DNA from: Neoarius graeffei
Taxonomy: Eukaryota > Chordata > Actinopteri > Siluriformes > Ariidae
DNA: 64,000 nucleotides
Assembly (NCBI RefSeq): GCF_027579695.1
Contig: NC_083596.1
Location: 16,750,755-16,814,754, forward strand
Direction: 5' to 3'
In this document: positions 10,526 to 22,583 of the stretch, piece after piece
How the letters are laid out: each line of letters begins with the position of its first letter
How positions within the stretch are numbered: position 1 is the stretch's first letter
The notes under the pieces: generated by a model
Seen by the model: the letters and a program-made list of their open reading frames with translations, nothing else
Databases searched by the model: none
Told to the model about the DNA's origin: nothing
Translations under genes and position numbers: made by a program

Positions 10526-12114
10526 GAGTGGGGCAAAAAAGTATTTAGTCAGCCACCAATTGTGCAAGTTCTCCCACTTAAAAAGATGAGAGAGGCCTGT
10601 AATTTTCATCATAGGTACACTTCAACTATGAGAGACAGAATGGGGGGAAAGAATCCAGGAAATCAGATTGTAGGATATTTAATGAATTAATTGGTAAATT
10701 CCTCTGTAAAACAAGTATTTGGTCACCTACAAACAAGCAAGATTTCTGGCTCTCACAGACCTGTAACAACTTCTTTAAGAGGCTCCTCTGTCCTCCACTC
10801 GTTACCTGTATTAATGGCACCTGTTTGAACTCGTTATCAGTATAAAAGACACCCGTCCACAACCTCAGTCACACTCCAAACTCCACTATGGCCAAGACCA
10901 AAGAGCTGTCAAAGGACGCCAGAAACAAAATTGTAGACCTGCACCAGGCTGGGAAGACTGAATCTGCAATAGGTGAAGAAATCAACTGTGGGAGCAATTA
11001 TTAGAAAATGGAAGACATACAAGACCACTGATAATCTCCCTCGATTTGGGGCTCCACACAAGATCTCACCCCGTGGGGTCAAAATGATCACAAGAACGGT
11101 GAGCAAAAATCCCAGAACCACATGGGGGGACCTAGTGAATGACCTGCAGAGAGCTGGGACCAAAGTAACAAAGGCTACCATCAGTAACACACTACGCTGC
11201 CAGGGACTCAAATCCTGCAGTGCCAGACGTGTCCCCCTGCTTAAGCCAGTACATGTCCAGGCCCGTCTGAAGTTTGCTAGAGAGCATTTGGATGATCCAG
11301 AAGAGGATTGGGATAATGTCATATGGTCAGATGAAACCAAAATAGAACTTTTTGGTAAAAACTCAACTTGTCGTGTTTGGAGGAGAAATAATGCTGAGTT
11401 GCATCCAAAGAACACCATACCTACTTTGAAGCATGGGTGTGGAAACATCATGCTTTGGAGCTGTTTTTCTGCAAAGGGACCAGGACGACTGATCCGTGTA
11501 AAGGAAAGAATGAATGGGGCCATGTATCGTGAGATTTTGAGTGAAAACCTCCTTCCATCAGCAAGGGCATTGAAGATGAAACGTGCCTGGGTCTTTCAGC
11601 ATGACAATGATCCCAAACACACTGCCCGGGCAATGAAGGAGTGGCTTCGTAAGAAGCATTTCAAGGTCCTGGAGTGGCCTAGCCAGTCTCCAGATCTCAA
11701 CCCCATAGAAAATCTTTGGAGGGAGTTGAAAGTCCGTGTTACCCAGCGACAGCCCCAAAACATCACTGCTCTAGAGGAGATCTGCATGGAGGAATGGGCC
11801 AAAATACCAGCAACAGTGTGTGAAAACCTTGTGAAGACTTACAGAAAACGTTTGACCTCTGTCATTGCCAACAAAGGGCATGTACCAAAGTATTGAGATG
11901 AACTTTTGTTATTGACCAAATACTTTTTTTCCACCATAATTTGCAAATAAATTCTTTAAAAATCAGACAATGTGATTTTCTGGATTTTTTTTTTCTCATT
12001 CTGTCTCTCATAGTTGAGGTATACCTATGATGAAAATTACAGGCCTCTCTCATCTTTTTAAGTGGGAGAACTTGCACAATTGGTGACTGACTAAATACTT
12101 TTTTTGCCCCACTG
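10526..12114 (+). mobile_element. Tc1 transposon copy B (same family as copy A), inactivated
   Basis: Inverted repeats match copy A (AGTGGGGCAAAAAAGTATT start, gccccactg end) with TA at 10524-10525 and 12115-12116. 1589 bp, no SINE. Very close to copy A, suggesting recent activity of the family. Confidence 0.92.
10888..11896 (+). pseudogene. Tc1 transposase, frameshifted by a 14-bp deletion
   Basis: Starts [17 protein letters not shown] like copy A, but about 14 bases are missing at about 10971 relative to it (inside the helix-turn-helix), so the frame shifts after ~28 residues. From 10973 the rest is open: [34 protein letters not shown] and DLNPIENLW are all intact (DD34E). The C-terminus ends NKGHVPKY instead of NKGYITKY. 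Confidence 0.9.
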
Positions 12115-12116
12115 TA

Positions 12117-13585
12117 TGTGGGAGCTTTGAAGGTCAAGTTTTATAGGTATCAGTGGTCCTTAAGGTCCAATTATGTACCATAAATTATTTGTAAAGGTAA
12201 AAGTTATGTACTAAAGGTGAAAATATGTGCCCTTGAAGCTAGCGCCAAGGAAAAGTTTGGTAGCTTTATTTCAGAGATATTATGGTGCTAGATTTAATCT
12301 TTTGTCTTCGACTGTAGTATCAAATCACTGTTTCTTTGGTGCAAATTCAGATCAGTGGTAAAAAGAATCAGAAAACCCAGAAGAAAATGGAAACTCTTTG
12401 AGAAACTTGAGTAATATCTCAACAGTAAAATCAATTGGTGATGGCTTAGGAAAGTCTGCTTCGTTGTCAGGCTAGCTTCGTGTTCAGAGAAATAAAACCA
12501 TGATGGTTAAAACAGAAACAGGAAGCAGACACCTGATCTGAGCTGCAGTCAGGCGCACGGGCCTCGCTTGTTTGGTTATCACTGATGCTTAAAACATAAA
12601 GTTGTTTTTAATAGAAATGTCCTCAGTTGGCTTGTAATGCATCAAATCATCTGAATTCACCAACAGCAGGTGGGACTGTGTAACAGACAGAGATTACTGG
12701 CTTGAAGTGAAGCAAGAGTTAGTCATATAAAGAGTGAGTTAATGCAAAAGAAAATGCAAAAAAAAAAAATCTACTTTTCCTCATAACTCAGCCAGGCGTG
12801 TACAATACAGGCAGCCTTTCAAAGATCATGAGTGACTCCATAGAGGTGTGTGAGCTACAGCGTGGGTTGCTGTATGTTTTTGCAGGTCTGGGTGCAAACC
12901 AGAGACACTTTGAAGTGCACGACTAACTTTTGAGCGCCATGAATCTATTATGTATTTGTGGTTAAGTGCAGCAGAGCCTAAGACAAACAAACTCACGACC
13001 CCACTTTCCCGCCAGATTACATTAGCCCACAAACACTGCCATGCACGAATGCCTTCTGTTCTTTTTTCTCTTTTTTTTGTCTTCACATAAAAGCTAATAT
13101 TTTCAAAAAAGATACGCAGTATCTTCCAAAGACACAATAACTCATGAGAATGAACAAAACGTTTCTAAAAGAGGTTTGCGTGTAGCAAAGGTTGCAGGTT
13201 TGGTTTTAAGGTAAAAACAGTGCAAACATCACGACTTGAGCCAAAACCTAAAGCCAAAAAAAAAATCAGCTCAATCAGATTTCTGGTAAACTCAGCACTC
13301 GTGTCTCTTTTCTGTTGGTATTATTAATTATGGATATGAAAGTTTCATTTATTGAATTAAAAGATCAGTTGGAATTTGCAAAATAGCTGCTTCTGTCTTT
13401 AATAAAGCAAAATTGAGCATGAAATATGTTGCTCCAAATATAACCCCTTTGGACACAAGAAAAAATGCTATGGAACTTCATGTGTACAATTGTACACATT
13501 ATGTCTGAAGGGGATATCACACTTAGATGAGTTTACAGGTAGAAGTGATAATATGGTGTACTTGAGTTCTCATGCTCAACATCTA
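12117..13585. other. Unassigned spacer, about 1.5 kb
   Basis: No coding similarity or terminal repeats recognised in either strand; some homopolymer A tracts (about 12756, 13257). Could hold old decayed repeats. Confidence 0.4.
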
Positions 13586-13807
13586 TACAGTGGTACTTGA
13601 AAGTTTGTGAACCCTTTAGAATTTTCTATATTTCTGCATAAGTATGACCTAAAACATCATCAGATTTTCACACAAGTCCTAAAAGTAGATAAAGAGAACC
13701 CAGTTAAACAAATGAGACAAAAATATTATACTTGGTCATTTATTTATTGAGGAAAATGATCCAATATTACATATCTGTGAGTGGCAAAAGTATGTGAACC
13801 TTTGCTT

Positions 13808-14822
13808 TCAGTATCTGGTGTGACCCCCTTGTGCAGCAATAACTGCAACTAAACGTTTCCGGTAACTGTTGATCAGTCCTGCACACCGGCTTGGAGGAAT
13901 TTTAGCCCATTCCTCCGTACAGAACAGCTTCAACTCTGGGATGTTGGTGGGTTTCCTCACATGAACTGCTCGCTTCAGGTCCTTCCACAACATTTCGATT
14001 GGATTAAGGTCAGGACTTTGACTTGGCCATTCCAAAACATTAACTTTATTCTTCTTTAACCATTCTTTGGTAAAACGACTTGTGTGCTTAGGGTCGTTGT
14101 CTTGCTGCATGACCCACCTTCTCTTGAGATTCAGTTCATGGACAGATGTCCTGACATTTTCCTTTAGAATTCACTGGTATAATTCAGAATTCATTGTTCC
14201 ATCAATGATGGCAAGCCGTCCTGGCCCAGATGCAGCAAAACAGGCCCAAACCATGATACTACCACCACCATGTTTCACAGATGGGATAAGGTTCTTATGC
14301 TTGAATGCAGTGTTTTCCTTTCTCCAAACATAACGCTTCTCATTTAAACCAAAAAGTTCTATTTTGGCCTCATCCGTCCACAAAACATTTTTCTAAAAGC
14401 CTTCTGGCTTGTCCACGTGATCTTTAGCAAACTGCAGACGAGCAGCAATGTTCTTTTTGGAGAGCAGTGGCTTTCTCCTTGCAACCCTGCCATGCACCCC
14501 ATTGTTGTTCAGTGTTCTCCTGATGGTGGACTCATGAACATTAACATTAGCCTATATGAGAGAGGCCTTCAGTTGCTTGGAAGTTACCCTGAGGTCCTTT
14601 GTGACTTTGCCGACTATTACACGCCTTGCTCTTGGAGTGATCTTTGTTGGTCGACCACTCCTGGGGAGGGTAGCAATGGTTTTGAATTTCCTCCATTTGT
14701 ACACAATCTGTGGACTGGTGGAATCCAAACTCTTTAGAGATGGTTTTGTAACCTTTTCCAGCCTGATGACCATCAACAACGCTTTTTCTGAGGTCCTCAG
14801 AAATCTCCTTTGTTCGTGCCAT
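13808..14822 (-). pseudogene. Tc1 transposase pseudogene (copy C)
   Basis: Starts MARTKEISEDLRKSVVDGHQAGK at 14822. GRPTKITPRARR lies in a second frame, LWTDEAKIELFG (first Asp) follows an in-frame stop near 14393, then QQDNDPKHTSR (second Asp) and DLNPIEMLWKDLK (Glu). At least two frameshifts and one nonsense change separate these blocks. The C-terminus AAQGGHTRY is the same as in copy D. Confidence 0.9.
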
Positions 14823-14888
14823 GATAAGATCAGACTTTGATAGAGCCCCGTCCTTTAAATAAAACAGGGTGCCCACTCACACCTGATT

Positions 14889-15107
14889 ATTTGTTTACAT
14901 GATGTCTGATGTCTGAACTGTGTGAATGAGGCAACTGGAACTGTGTAGGTATGTGTGAGTGTGTGGTCTGTGTGTCTTGGGCTTAGGCCACTGTTTATTG
15001 CTTTTTACCCTATTATTTTACCCTATTTATTGACTCTTTGCACTGACTGGATAGCACTTTCAATTTCGTTGTACTTGTGGCAATGACAATAAAGACATAT
15101 TCATATT
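14889..15107 (+). mobile_element. Short LINE 3'-end insertion inside Tc1 copy C
   Basis: Interrupts the Tc1 sequence between 'cacacctgatt' and 'gtcatcccattg'. Its end (ttcgttgtacttgtggcaatgacaataaag) resembles the 3' end of L2/CR1-type fish LINEs. No coding. Confidence 0.6.
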
Positions 15108-15386
15108 GTCATCCCATTGATTGAAAACACCTGACTCTAATTTCACCTTCAAATTAACTGTTAATCCTGGAGGTTCACATACTTTTGCCACTCACAGATA
15201 TGTAATATTGGATCATTTTCCTCAATAAATAAATGACCAAGTATAATATTTTTGTCTCATTTGTTTAACTGGGTTCTCTTTATCTACTTTTGGGACTTGT
15301 GTGAAAATCTGATGATGTTTTTGGTCATATTTATACAGAAATATAGAAAATTCTAAAGGGTTCACAAATTTTCAAGCACCACTGTA

Positions 15387-15925
15387 TGTTTAATCAGAGT
15401 TACTATATTTTTAGATAACAGTTGATAATTTAGCGAATAAAGCTGGTGTTCGTTTGCCTTAGCTAATATTTTCCATCTTTGATGAAACCGGTAGTAATTC
15501 ATCAGTAACTAAAATTAGGGTGTAATCTAAAGCTGATGTCCTTCCTGTATTCTTGGTTTTTTTTTTTTTTTTGCCACCAAGCAAAATGAGGTTTTAAGAC
15601 AAGTTTTGAATTCAGAAATGGAAGAAGCTTGTTTAATGGAGTCTGGAGGTGTAGAGAGCAAATGCCTGGTCACCCTGGAGTTTTCATTGTGACCCTGGAA
15701 TAGCAAAACAGATTTTATGAAGATGATATCAAGGATCTTTGGATAATCAAAGGTGATAGTAATTCACGTAGGACATAATGCAGGGCCAGATCAAGATTAA
15801 GAGCACTTAAACTGAGCTATAAAATGATCTGGGAGCCAGTGAAGTGAAGGGAGATATGGAGTAATGTGCACTGCAGGTGGGATAACAAGGACTGAATGAC
15901 TGCATGAATGTACAGTGAGATACAA
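15387..15925. other. Unassigned spacer
   Basis: No gene seen; one T17 homopolymer near 15555. Confidence 0.4.
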
Positions 15926-16049
15926 TTAATAGTTATTCCACAAAATCGATTCGTACATGACCTAATAGCCAATGAGGCACGTAGCGCTGAGTTGGCTCTA
16001 AGCCATGTACAATGAGATTGAGTGGAATAGCTGTTTAATTATAGCCACG

Positions 16050-16051
<2 letters not shown>

Positions 16052-16097
<46 letters not shown>
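16052..16097. repeat. (TGAT)n microsatellite
   Basis: About eleven TGAT units; interpreted as the LINE 3' tail. Confidence 0.9.
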
Positions 16098-16683
16098 CTG
16101 AACAATAAAGAAGAAAGATATAGAAATAAAAATTTAAATAAAAAATACAATAATCAAAACATCATCATAAACAAACAGAATAGCATAGCCACAAGGCAAA
16201 AACATAACAATGTTCAGAAAGGATTAGGCAGAAGTAATAACTTATCCAATCCTAACCCTCTATACCACCGCTAATCAAATGTCACTTTCCACCATAATAA
16301 ACTATATATACAAAAGAAAACAAAAGCAATAAACAAAAAAGAAAACATACCAACATACCAAAACATACCGACATGGTATAATATCGACCAAATCAAATCA
16401 TATATACAGATACTTATGTTATGCTTATAGACACACATACAATACATATATACAGTACATACATATACACATACCTATAGCTATACACTAAATACAAGAA
16501 GACCAGTCACAGACTTACTCTCAATTTCATCATCACCTATATAGTCTGCCTGTCCTCATTCTCATATATTTTTATTAACATGTTTTTATATAATTTTTTA
16601 AACAGTTTTATGTTGGTGCTATTTTTGAGCTCATTTTCCAGACCATTCCACAATTTCACCCCACAGACTGTTATGCACATACT

Positions 16684-17643
16684 TTACATAGTTGTTCGAA
16701 CATTTACTCTCTTAAAATTCATTTCCCCTCTCAGGTTATACCCACCCTGCCTTTCCATAAACGTATTTTGTACCTCACCCGGAAGAAGGTTATGTCTTGC
16801 TTTATACATAATTTGTGCAGTCTTGTGTTTAACCAGATCCGTGAATTTCAGAGTGTGTGCTTTTACGAATAATGCGTTTGTATGCTGAAGATATCCCGTA
16901 TTATTGACAATTCTTATTGCTCTTTTTTGTAATGTGCATAACGGCTGCAGGTTAGATTTGTAGGTATTACCCCATATCTCCACACAGTAGCTCAGATATG
17001 GAAGTATGAGTGCATTATACAGAGTATGTAGTGATTTATAGTCCAGAATGTGTCTTGATTTCCCCAAAATTGCAGTAATCTTTGCTATTTTTGCTTTAAC
17101 ATGATTAATATGCGGTTTCCAGCAGACTTTATGATCAACAATCACACCCAGAACTTTTATTTCATACACTTTCTATGGTTATGTTGTCAATTTTCAATTC
17201 AACTTGAGGGTTCGACTTATATTTTCCAAATAACATAATCTTTGTTTTACTCAAATTCAATGACAATTTGTTTACGTTAAACCACCTTTTTAATTTATTC
17301 ATTTCGGTTGTGATTGTTTCCATAAGCTGCTGTGCATTGTCCCCGGCGCAAAAGATGTTTGTATCATCAGCAAATAATATGCATTTCATTATACTTGATA
17401 CATTACATAAATCATTAATGTACAATATAAACAGTTTAGGACCTAAGACAGACCCTTGCGGTACTCCACATGTTATGGGCAAATACTCAGATGTGTGATC
17501 TCCAATTTTTACAAATTGTTGCCTGTTACTTAAGTAGCTCCTCACCCAGTCCAAATCAACCCCCTGATACCATACCTCTCTAATTTTTTGAATAGAATGT
17601 CGTGATTTATTGTATCAAATGCTTTCTTTAGATCTATATAGAT
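16684..17643 (-). pseudogene. L2/CR1-type reverse transcriptase fragment
   Basis: Minus-strand reading starts within [15 protein letters not shown] (palm), then [35 protein letters not shown], the catalytic ILFADDTNIF, LSLNLSKTKIMLFGK, and after a frameshift near 17165 LGVIVDHKVCWKPHI and the thumb ILPYLSYCVEIWGNTY. No endonuclease remains. Confidence 0.88.
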
Positions 17644-18344
17644 CTAGCCACGTTCACTGGAGTTTGAGAAACAGAGCATTTTTATTTTTATTTTTTACAA
17701 ATTTGATAACTTTATACAAAACGTCCAACAAAATCATTTCCGCTTAGAATGTAAACAAACTGGCGAAATAACAGGAGCAATTTGTGAAAAATGCGATAAT
17801 AATTCTTGAAAAATAAAAAAGATACGTTCTTACTATCAACTACTTTTATTCCATAATTTGTTGGGATTTTTGGGGGGGTTTTGTTTTCGAGTAGAGTTTT
17901 TATTTCGTCCTCGGTTGGTTCAGCAACACGCGCTGCCATTTCATTTTTCTCTACTCACAGTATATGAGCTGATATCCTCGTAGTAGAGTAGCCAATCAGA
18001 GCGGGCGATTGCTCCTATCCAGTAAATGTGGATAGAATAATTAATATACTATAAGATGAAATGAACTCATTAATAATTTCATGTAGACTAATGAGAGCGA
18101 CAGAGAATGTATGAGCTTTGACCCTAGACCAGCATTTCTCAATCCTGTTTCTTAGAATACAGTATATGAACCACTACCATGTACATTGCAGAGCATTTGA
18201 GAATCTTCATCAACAGTTCTATATAATTCCCATCACAGGTGATTGCTCTAAGACAACGAGGGAGGCTCAGCCTCCTCTAAAAATGCCCTTATAACTTTAA
18301 TGTGCGCGTGAGTTTTTCCCCCTCGTGACAGCGCGATGCAGCGC

Positions 18345-18600
18345 AGCCTCAGTGGGCTTCAATGGCATTGGGAGCTCTGCGCTTTTCAATCTCAAAATGC
18401 AAGACGGTTATTGGACAAATACTGCGAAAATGCCCGCCTACGGACTCCCACGGACTCCCAGCCTCAGTGGACTTCAGTGGCATTTGGGGGCTCTGCGCTT
18501 TTCAATCTCAAAATGCAAGACGGTTATTGGACAAATACTGCGAAAACGCCTGCCCACGGACTCCGAGCCTCACATGGGAGGGACATGGCAGTTTCCGCGA
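18345..18600 (+). repeat. Tandem duplication, unit about 106-115 bp
   Basis: The unit beginning agcctcagtgg at 18345 recurs at 18460 and its start again at 18566. Each unit contains ggttattggacaaatactgc. Confidence 0.85.
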
Positions 18601-19030
18601 GGAGACTGGTGATTGGTGAAAGCGGCCGGATATTTTCTTTGATTGACAGCTCGTTTCAACTATAGACAGGCAGCGGTACAGTGTTGCCAGATTGGGGGTT
18701 TCCCGCTCAATTGAGCGGTTTTAAGTGCATATTGGCGGGTTTTGAACATATTTTGGGCTGGATAACATCAGCAGTATCTGGCAACATCAGTTCAGTCCCA
18801 TGCGGATTCGCAAGTGCTGTGGTGTATTGTAAGAGATCAGCTTACATTTCGATTTCATTCATTACATACGGTTTCTACCAGCTTTTTTAGTTTGTATATA
18901 TTTTCATTGTAAATAAAGTGTAAATATAGTGTTGTCAAGTTTGCTATCTTAGTTCCAGAAATTTCATTTATTTGAGTGACTGAACTTGAACTTGAGGGGG
19001 CTAGTCAGCTAGCAAGAAAGCTGCGCACGG

Positions 19031-19234
19031 ATGCCAAGCATTGCTGATTTAATTTTGGCGAAGCCATTTGCCAGTCTTCCTTTCGAGGAAAAAATTAAAA
19101 TTAAAGAGCAGGGTAGACCAACGCCTCAAACTGACTTGGTGAAAAAGGTAGGGAATAATACTCGTTCCTTTCAGCTCTCCTGGTACGAGAAAGTGAATTG
19201 GCTAACAGCAAGTGACCCACATCAACAACAGTAA
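19031..19234 (+). pseudogene. N-terminal fragment of a hAT/ZMYM1-like transposase
   Basis: MPSIADLILAKPFASLPFEE, then GRPTPQTD and RSFQLSWYEKVNWLTAS. The order resembles the start of fish ZMYM1-like hAT proteins with a TTF-type zinc domain, but the cysteine-rich part is gone. Ends at TAA after 67 residues. Confidence 0.45.
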
Positions 19235-19815
19235 ATAGGCTACTTTAGTAATATGTCATGGATGGACCAAAAATATAGAATCTATTTAAAATGTTTATGC
19301 TGAGTATATTATATTGGAATATATATTTTTATGGATATGAATTAAACACAGCTACAATTTGGAAAACATTTTTAAACAAAAACACAGCCGAGAACATTTC
19401 ACACTACAGACCTGGATTAAAAGTGAAGGGTTATCAAAATTGTCAATAAAACATTTCTCAGTCAAAATAAGTAAAATATAGGGAAAGTGTCATTGAATGA
19501 AATGTGTGGCACCCAGCTCTACCGCTGAGGTTCCTGACAAAGAGCTGCTTTCAATAATGATCAATTTTTAAACAACATGCCACAATTTTAAAATATAAAA
19601 TGTTAAAATATACCCCCCCCAACACCACCATCATGTATATTGGACAGTAGGCTAATGGGCCAAAAGAACCTGTTATTTCACAGTTTGTGACCCTGCCAAC
19701 AATCAGCCAGATCAGAGGCAAGAGTATGGGCAAAATTGATGTGTTTTTTCTTTTAAAATCTGGAAATATCGTAACCGACCAGCCTCCCCTGTTTGAAAGC
19801 CTACCAGCCGCCACT

Positions 19816-20530
19816 GATTCCCATAAACAAAGCAGAATTGTCTACACAAGTGTCCCTCAGCGTTTGCATGACCTTCGGCCTGTTTTTTTTATTTTTAAAT
19901 CAGGACTGTTGACCTTTTGCACTCACGCCATCTCTGAAAATAGCAACTTCTCCCTCAAGTCATCAGTCCCTCTCTTATAAAGGAGGACCAATCAAGAACT
20001 CGAGGCAGGATCATACCAGAAGCTTTGGGATCTTTATGTAAAAGAGTGATTACTCATTTAATTGTTCTTATGAGTCAATGTGAAAGTGTTTTGCTGTCAT
20101 GTGAGGGGGATTGTGGTGGTTTCCCTTGAAACGTGATGGGCGTATATGTGAGGAGAGGTACAAAATAAAAAAAGAAAAAACAGCCCCCTCAAAAACGAAC
20201 ACCGTGCTCTTTTTTTAAACTTTGAACATAGTGGTTTTGAAACTTACTCCTGCTCACCTTCTCCTTCCGCCTTTTTCATTTAAATTTTGCTTTGGTTGTG
20301 TTTTTTTTTTTTTTAAATAAAATCACACATGAATGGGTAAAGTGGGTCATGATTATGAAATCGAGCTGTGTGCCATCATGAGACTGACTGCCTTATGGAT
20401 ATTGCAGGGCAATGATGGTATGACAACACTTCCTCTGACAGCACGGACTTTTTTACCAGTTAATAGACATGAAAAATTTGGATATCTTAGCCTACTCTTA
20501 CATACATTTTTTTAATCATGGAGGAAGATT
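19816..20530. other. Unassigned spacer
   Basis: No gene found; T-rich homopolymers near 20212 and 20301. Confidence 0.4.
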
Positions 20531-20539
20531 AGACAGTGT

Positions 20540-20755
20540 TATACAGTAGGTAGTATTTCTGCCTCACAACTCCAGGGTCCCTGGTTCGAGCCTGAGCTCA
20601 AGCTACTGTCCTCAAGGTTCTCTGTTTCCTTCCACCTCCCAAAAACATGCCAGTAGGTGAAGTGTGCTGGCTGTGAACGAGTGTATGAAAGTGTTTGTGT
20701 GTTCTCAGGATAGACTTGGGATCCACCACAACCCTAAGCAGGATAAAGTGCCATC
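20540..20755 (+). mobile_element. Degenerate tRNA-type SINE
   Basis: A degenerate B-box (ctggttcgagcctg at 20580) and the classic cctcccaaaaacatgcc block, ending at caggataaagtg. It is followed directly by a CCAT microsatellite and another SINE tail. Confidence 0.55.
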
Positions 20756-20781
20756 CATCCATCCATCCATCCATCCATCCA
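20752..20781. repeat. (CCAT)n microsatellite
   Basis: Seven CCAT units. Confidence 0.9.
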
Positions 20782-20955
20782 TTATCTATAGCCGCTTATC
20801 CTGTTCTACAGGGTTATGGGCAAGCTGGAGCCTATCCCAGCTGACTATGGGTGAGAGGCGGGGTACACCCTGGACAAGTCACCAGGTTATCGCAGGGCTG
20901 ACACATAGACAACCATTCACACTCACATTCACACCTACGGTCAATTTAGAGCCAA
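20782..20955 (-). mobile_element. SINE-A, 3' half only
   Basis: Tail-to-middle of the family (tatagccgcttatcctgttc ... cctacggtcaatttagagcc); the head is missing. Confidence 0.85.
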
Positions 20956-21520
20956 ACTGGTTACTAAATTAATCAAAGAATAAATGAAAAGCTTAACCCA
21001 AACAAGGCCATGTACACATTGACACACTTTTTGCAAGTTTGTTCTTTTGGACTTGTAAGGCTGTGTATTCAAGGAAAGGCTGCTGCAGCACACATGAGAA
21101 CTAGAACTTGTTTCATAGTGCAGTTGTGGCGCCCAGTCCTTTCCTTTTCGTCTTGTAACCTTTATAAACTTGGACTAAAGTCTGCCTGCTTGCTTTAGAT
21201 TAAAGCATATGGCAAAAGAATAAATGTAAAGTGTCTTTATTGTCAGCTTAATGTTCTGACTTTGAAAATACTCTATTTTACATCTGCTTTACTATGACAG
21301 AGTGCAATAGAGCTACAGCTCCCCCTCTTGGTAATCATTAGTCTTAAAAACAACGAAAGCCTCTGCAATTTCAGCAGTCTTTTTTATTTACTCGTCACGC
21401 TGTATGACATGATCCCAATAAAATTCTCCAAATTCTGTGAAAGACTGTGCATTAACATGCTGTCCATGTTAGATTATATGATGAGGATTCTCTAATGATA
21501 GACTTCCAATTAAAGAAAAT
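20956..21520. other. Unassigned spacer
   Basis: No gene recognised. Confidence 0.4.
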
Positions 21521-21532
21521 GACTACAGTCAT

Positions 21533-21906
21533 GGGGCGGCACGGTGGTGTAGTGGTTAGCGCTGTCGCCTCACAGCAAGAAGGTCCTGGGTTCGAGCCCC
21601 GGGGCCGGTGAGGGCCTTTCTGTGCAGAGTTTGCATGTTCTCCCCATGTCCGCGTGGGTTTCCTCCGGGTGCTCCGGTTTCCCCCACAGTCCAAAGACAT
21701 GCAGGTTAGGTTAACTGGTGACTCTAAATTGACCGTAGGTGTGAATGTGAGTGTGAATGTTTGTCTGTGTCTATGTGTCAGCCCTGTGATGACCTGGCGA
21801 CTTGTCCAGGGTGTAACCCGCCTTTCGCCCGTAGTCAGCTGGGATAGGCTCCAGCTCGCCTGCGACCCTGTAGAACAGGATAAAGCGGCTACAGATGATG
21901 AGATGA
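21533..21906 (+). mobile_element. SINE-A, complete, 12-bp target duplication
   Basis: Exact duplication gactacagtcat at 21521-21532 and 21907-21918. Complete tRNA-like head, central block and gatgagatgag tail. Confidence 0.95.
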
Positions 21907-22211
21907 GACTACAGTCATCAATCTGCATGATCCAGACTTACACAAGCTTTCTACTGGTAGCTTAGACCAACGGTTTTCAATGTGGAGTCTGATGAGTGGA
22001 TTGGCTGCTTGACATGGCCTTCAGGTGTGAATGAGTGTCTCAATGATGAGTGTGTATGGTGCATGATGGCCTCACACCTTGTTCCATGTGTGCCAAGTCC
22101 TACAGCTCCCCCTCCTGATGGACAACCAAAAATGGCCTAAAATCTTGAGCTTGCATAACCCTTGGTTCCTGTTTGGAAAAGAGCTCTATTTGACATCGCC
22201 AAAACAAACAA

Positions 22212-22571
22212 ACATCCACCCATCCATCATCTGTAGCCGCTTATCCTGTTCTACAGGGTTGCAGGCAAGCTGGAGCCTATCCCAGCTGACTATGGGTGAG
22301 AGGCACCCTGGACAAGTCGCCAGGTCATCGCAGGGCTGACACATAGAGACAAACAACCATTCACACCTACGGTCAATTTAGAGTCATCAGTTAACCTAAC
22401 CTGCATGTCTTTGGACTGTGGGGGAAACCGGAGCACCTGGAGGAAACCCACACAGACACAAGGAGAACATGCAAACTCCACACAGAAAGGCCCTCGCCGG
22501 CCACTGGGCTTGAACCCGGACCTTCTTGCTGTGAGGCAACAGCGCTAACCACTACACCACCATGCTGCCCA
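22212..22571 (-). mobile_element. SINE-A
   Basis: Complete in reverse orientation. Duplicated flank ccaaaacaaaca at 22199-22210 and 22572-22583. Confidence 0.9.
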
Positions 22572-22583
22572 CCAAAACAAACA

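Larger units (their letters stand above)
13588..15384 (-). mobile_element. Tc1 transposon, second intact-ended family, copy C
   Basis: Terminal repeats CAGTGGTACTTGAAAGTTTG (13588) and its complement (caagcaccactg, ending 15384), with TA on both sides. Long inverted subterminal regions (gtagataaagagaaccc...) extend about 200 bp in from each end. Contains a broken transposase and a 219-bp insertion (14889-15107). Confidence 0.9.
16052..17644 (-). mobile_element. 5'-truncated L2-type LINE with (AATC)n tail and 10-bp target duplication
   Basis: Flanked by tagccacgtt at 16042-16051 and 17645-17654. The low-coordinate end is a (TGAT)n tract (16052-16097), the 3' tail of the minus-strand LINE. The other end is truncated inside the reverse transcriptase. 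Confidence 0.85.
15930..18035 (-). mobile_element. DUF3504/Crypton-like short element, copy 2, split by an L2-type LINE
   Basis: Same family as 340-740. On the minus strand the exon start MAARVAEPTEDEIKTLLENK lies at 17939, reading to about 17829 where a GTAAGA-type donor follows. The inverted terminal motif (CCAGTAAATGTGG near 18019, ccacgttcactgg near 17649) is kept. The LINE at 16052-17644 sits in it. Confidence 0.55.
18245..19815 (+). mobile_element. hAT-type (ZMYM1-like) transposon remnant
   Basis: Starts near gggaggctcagcctcc and ends near taccagccgccactg, whose complement CAGTGGCGGCTGGTA is a hAT-like terminus. The left terminus is missing. Contains a tandem duplication (18345-18565) and one transposase exon-like ORF (19031-19234). 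Confidence 0.45.
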
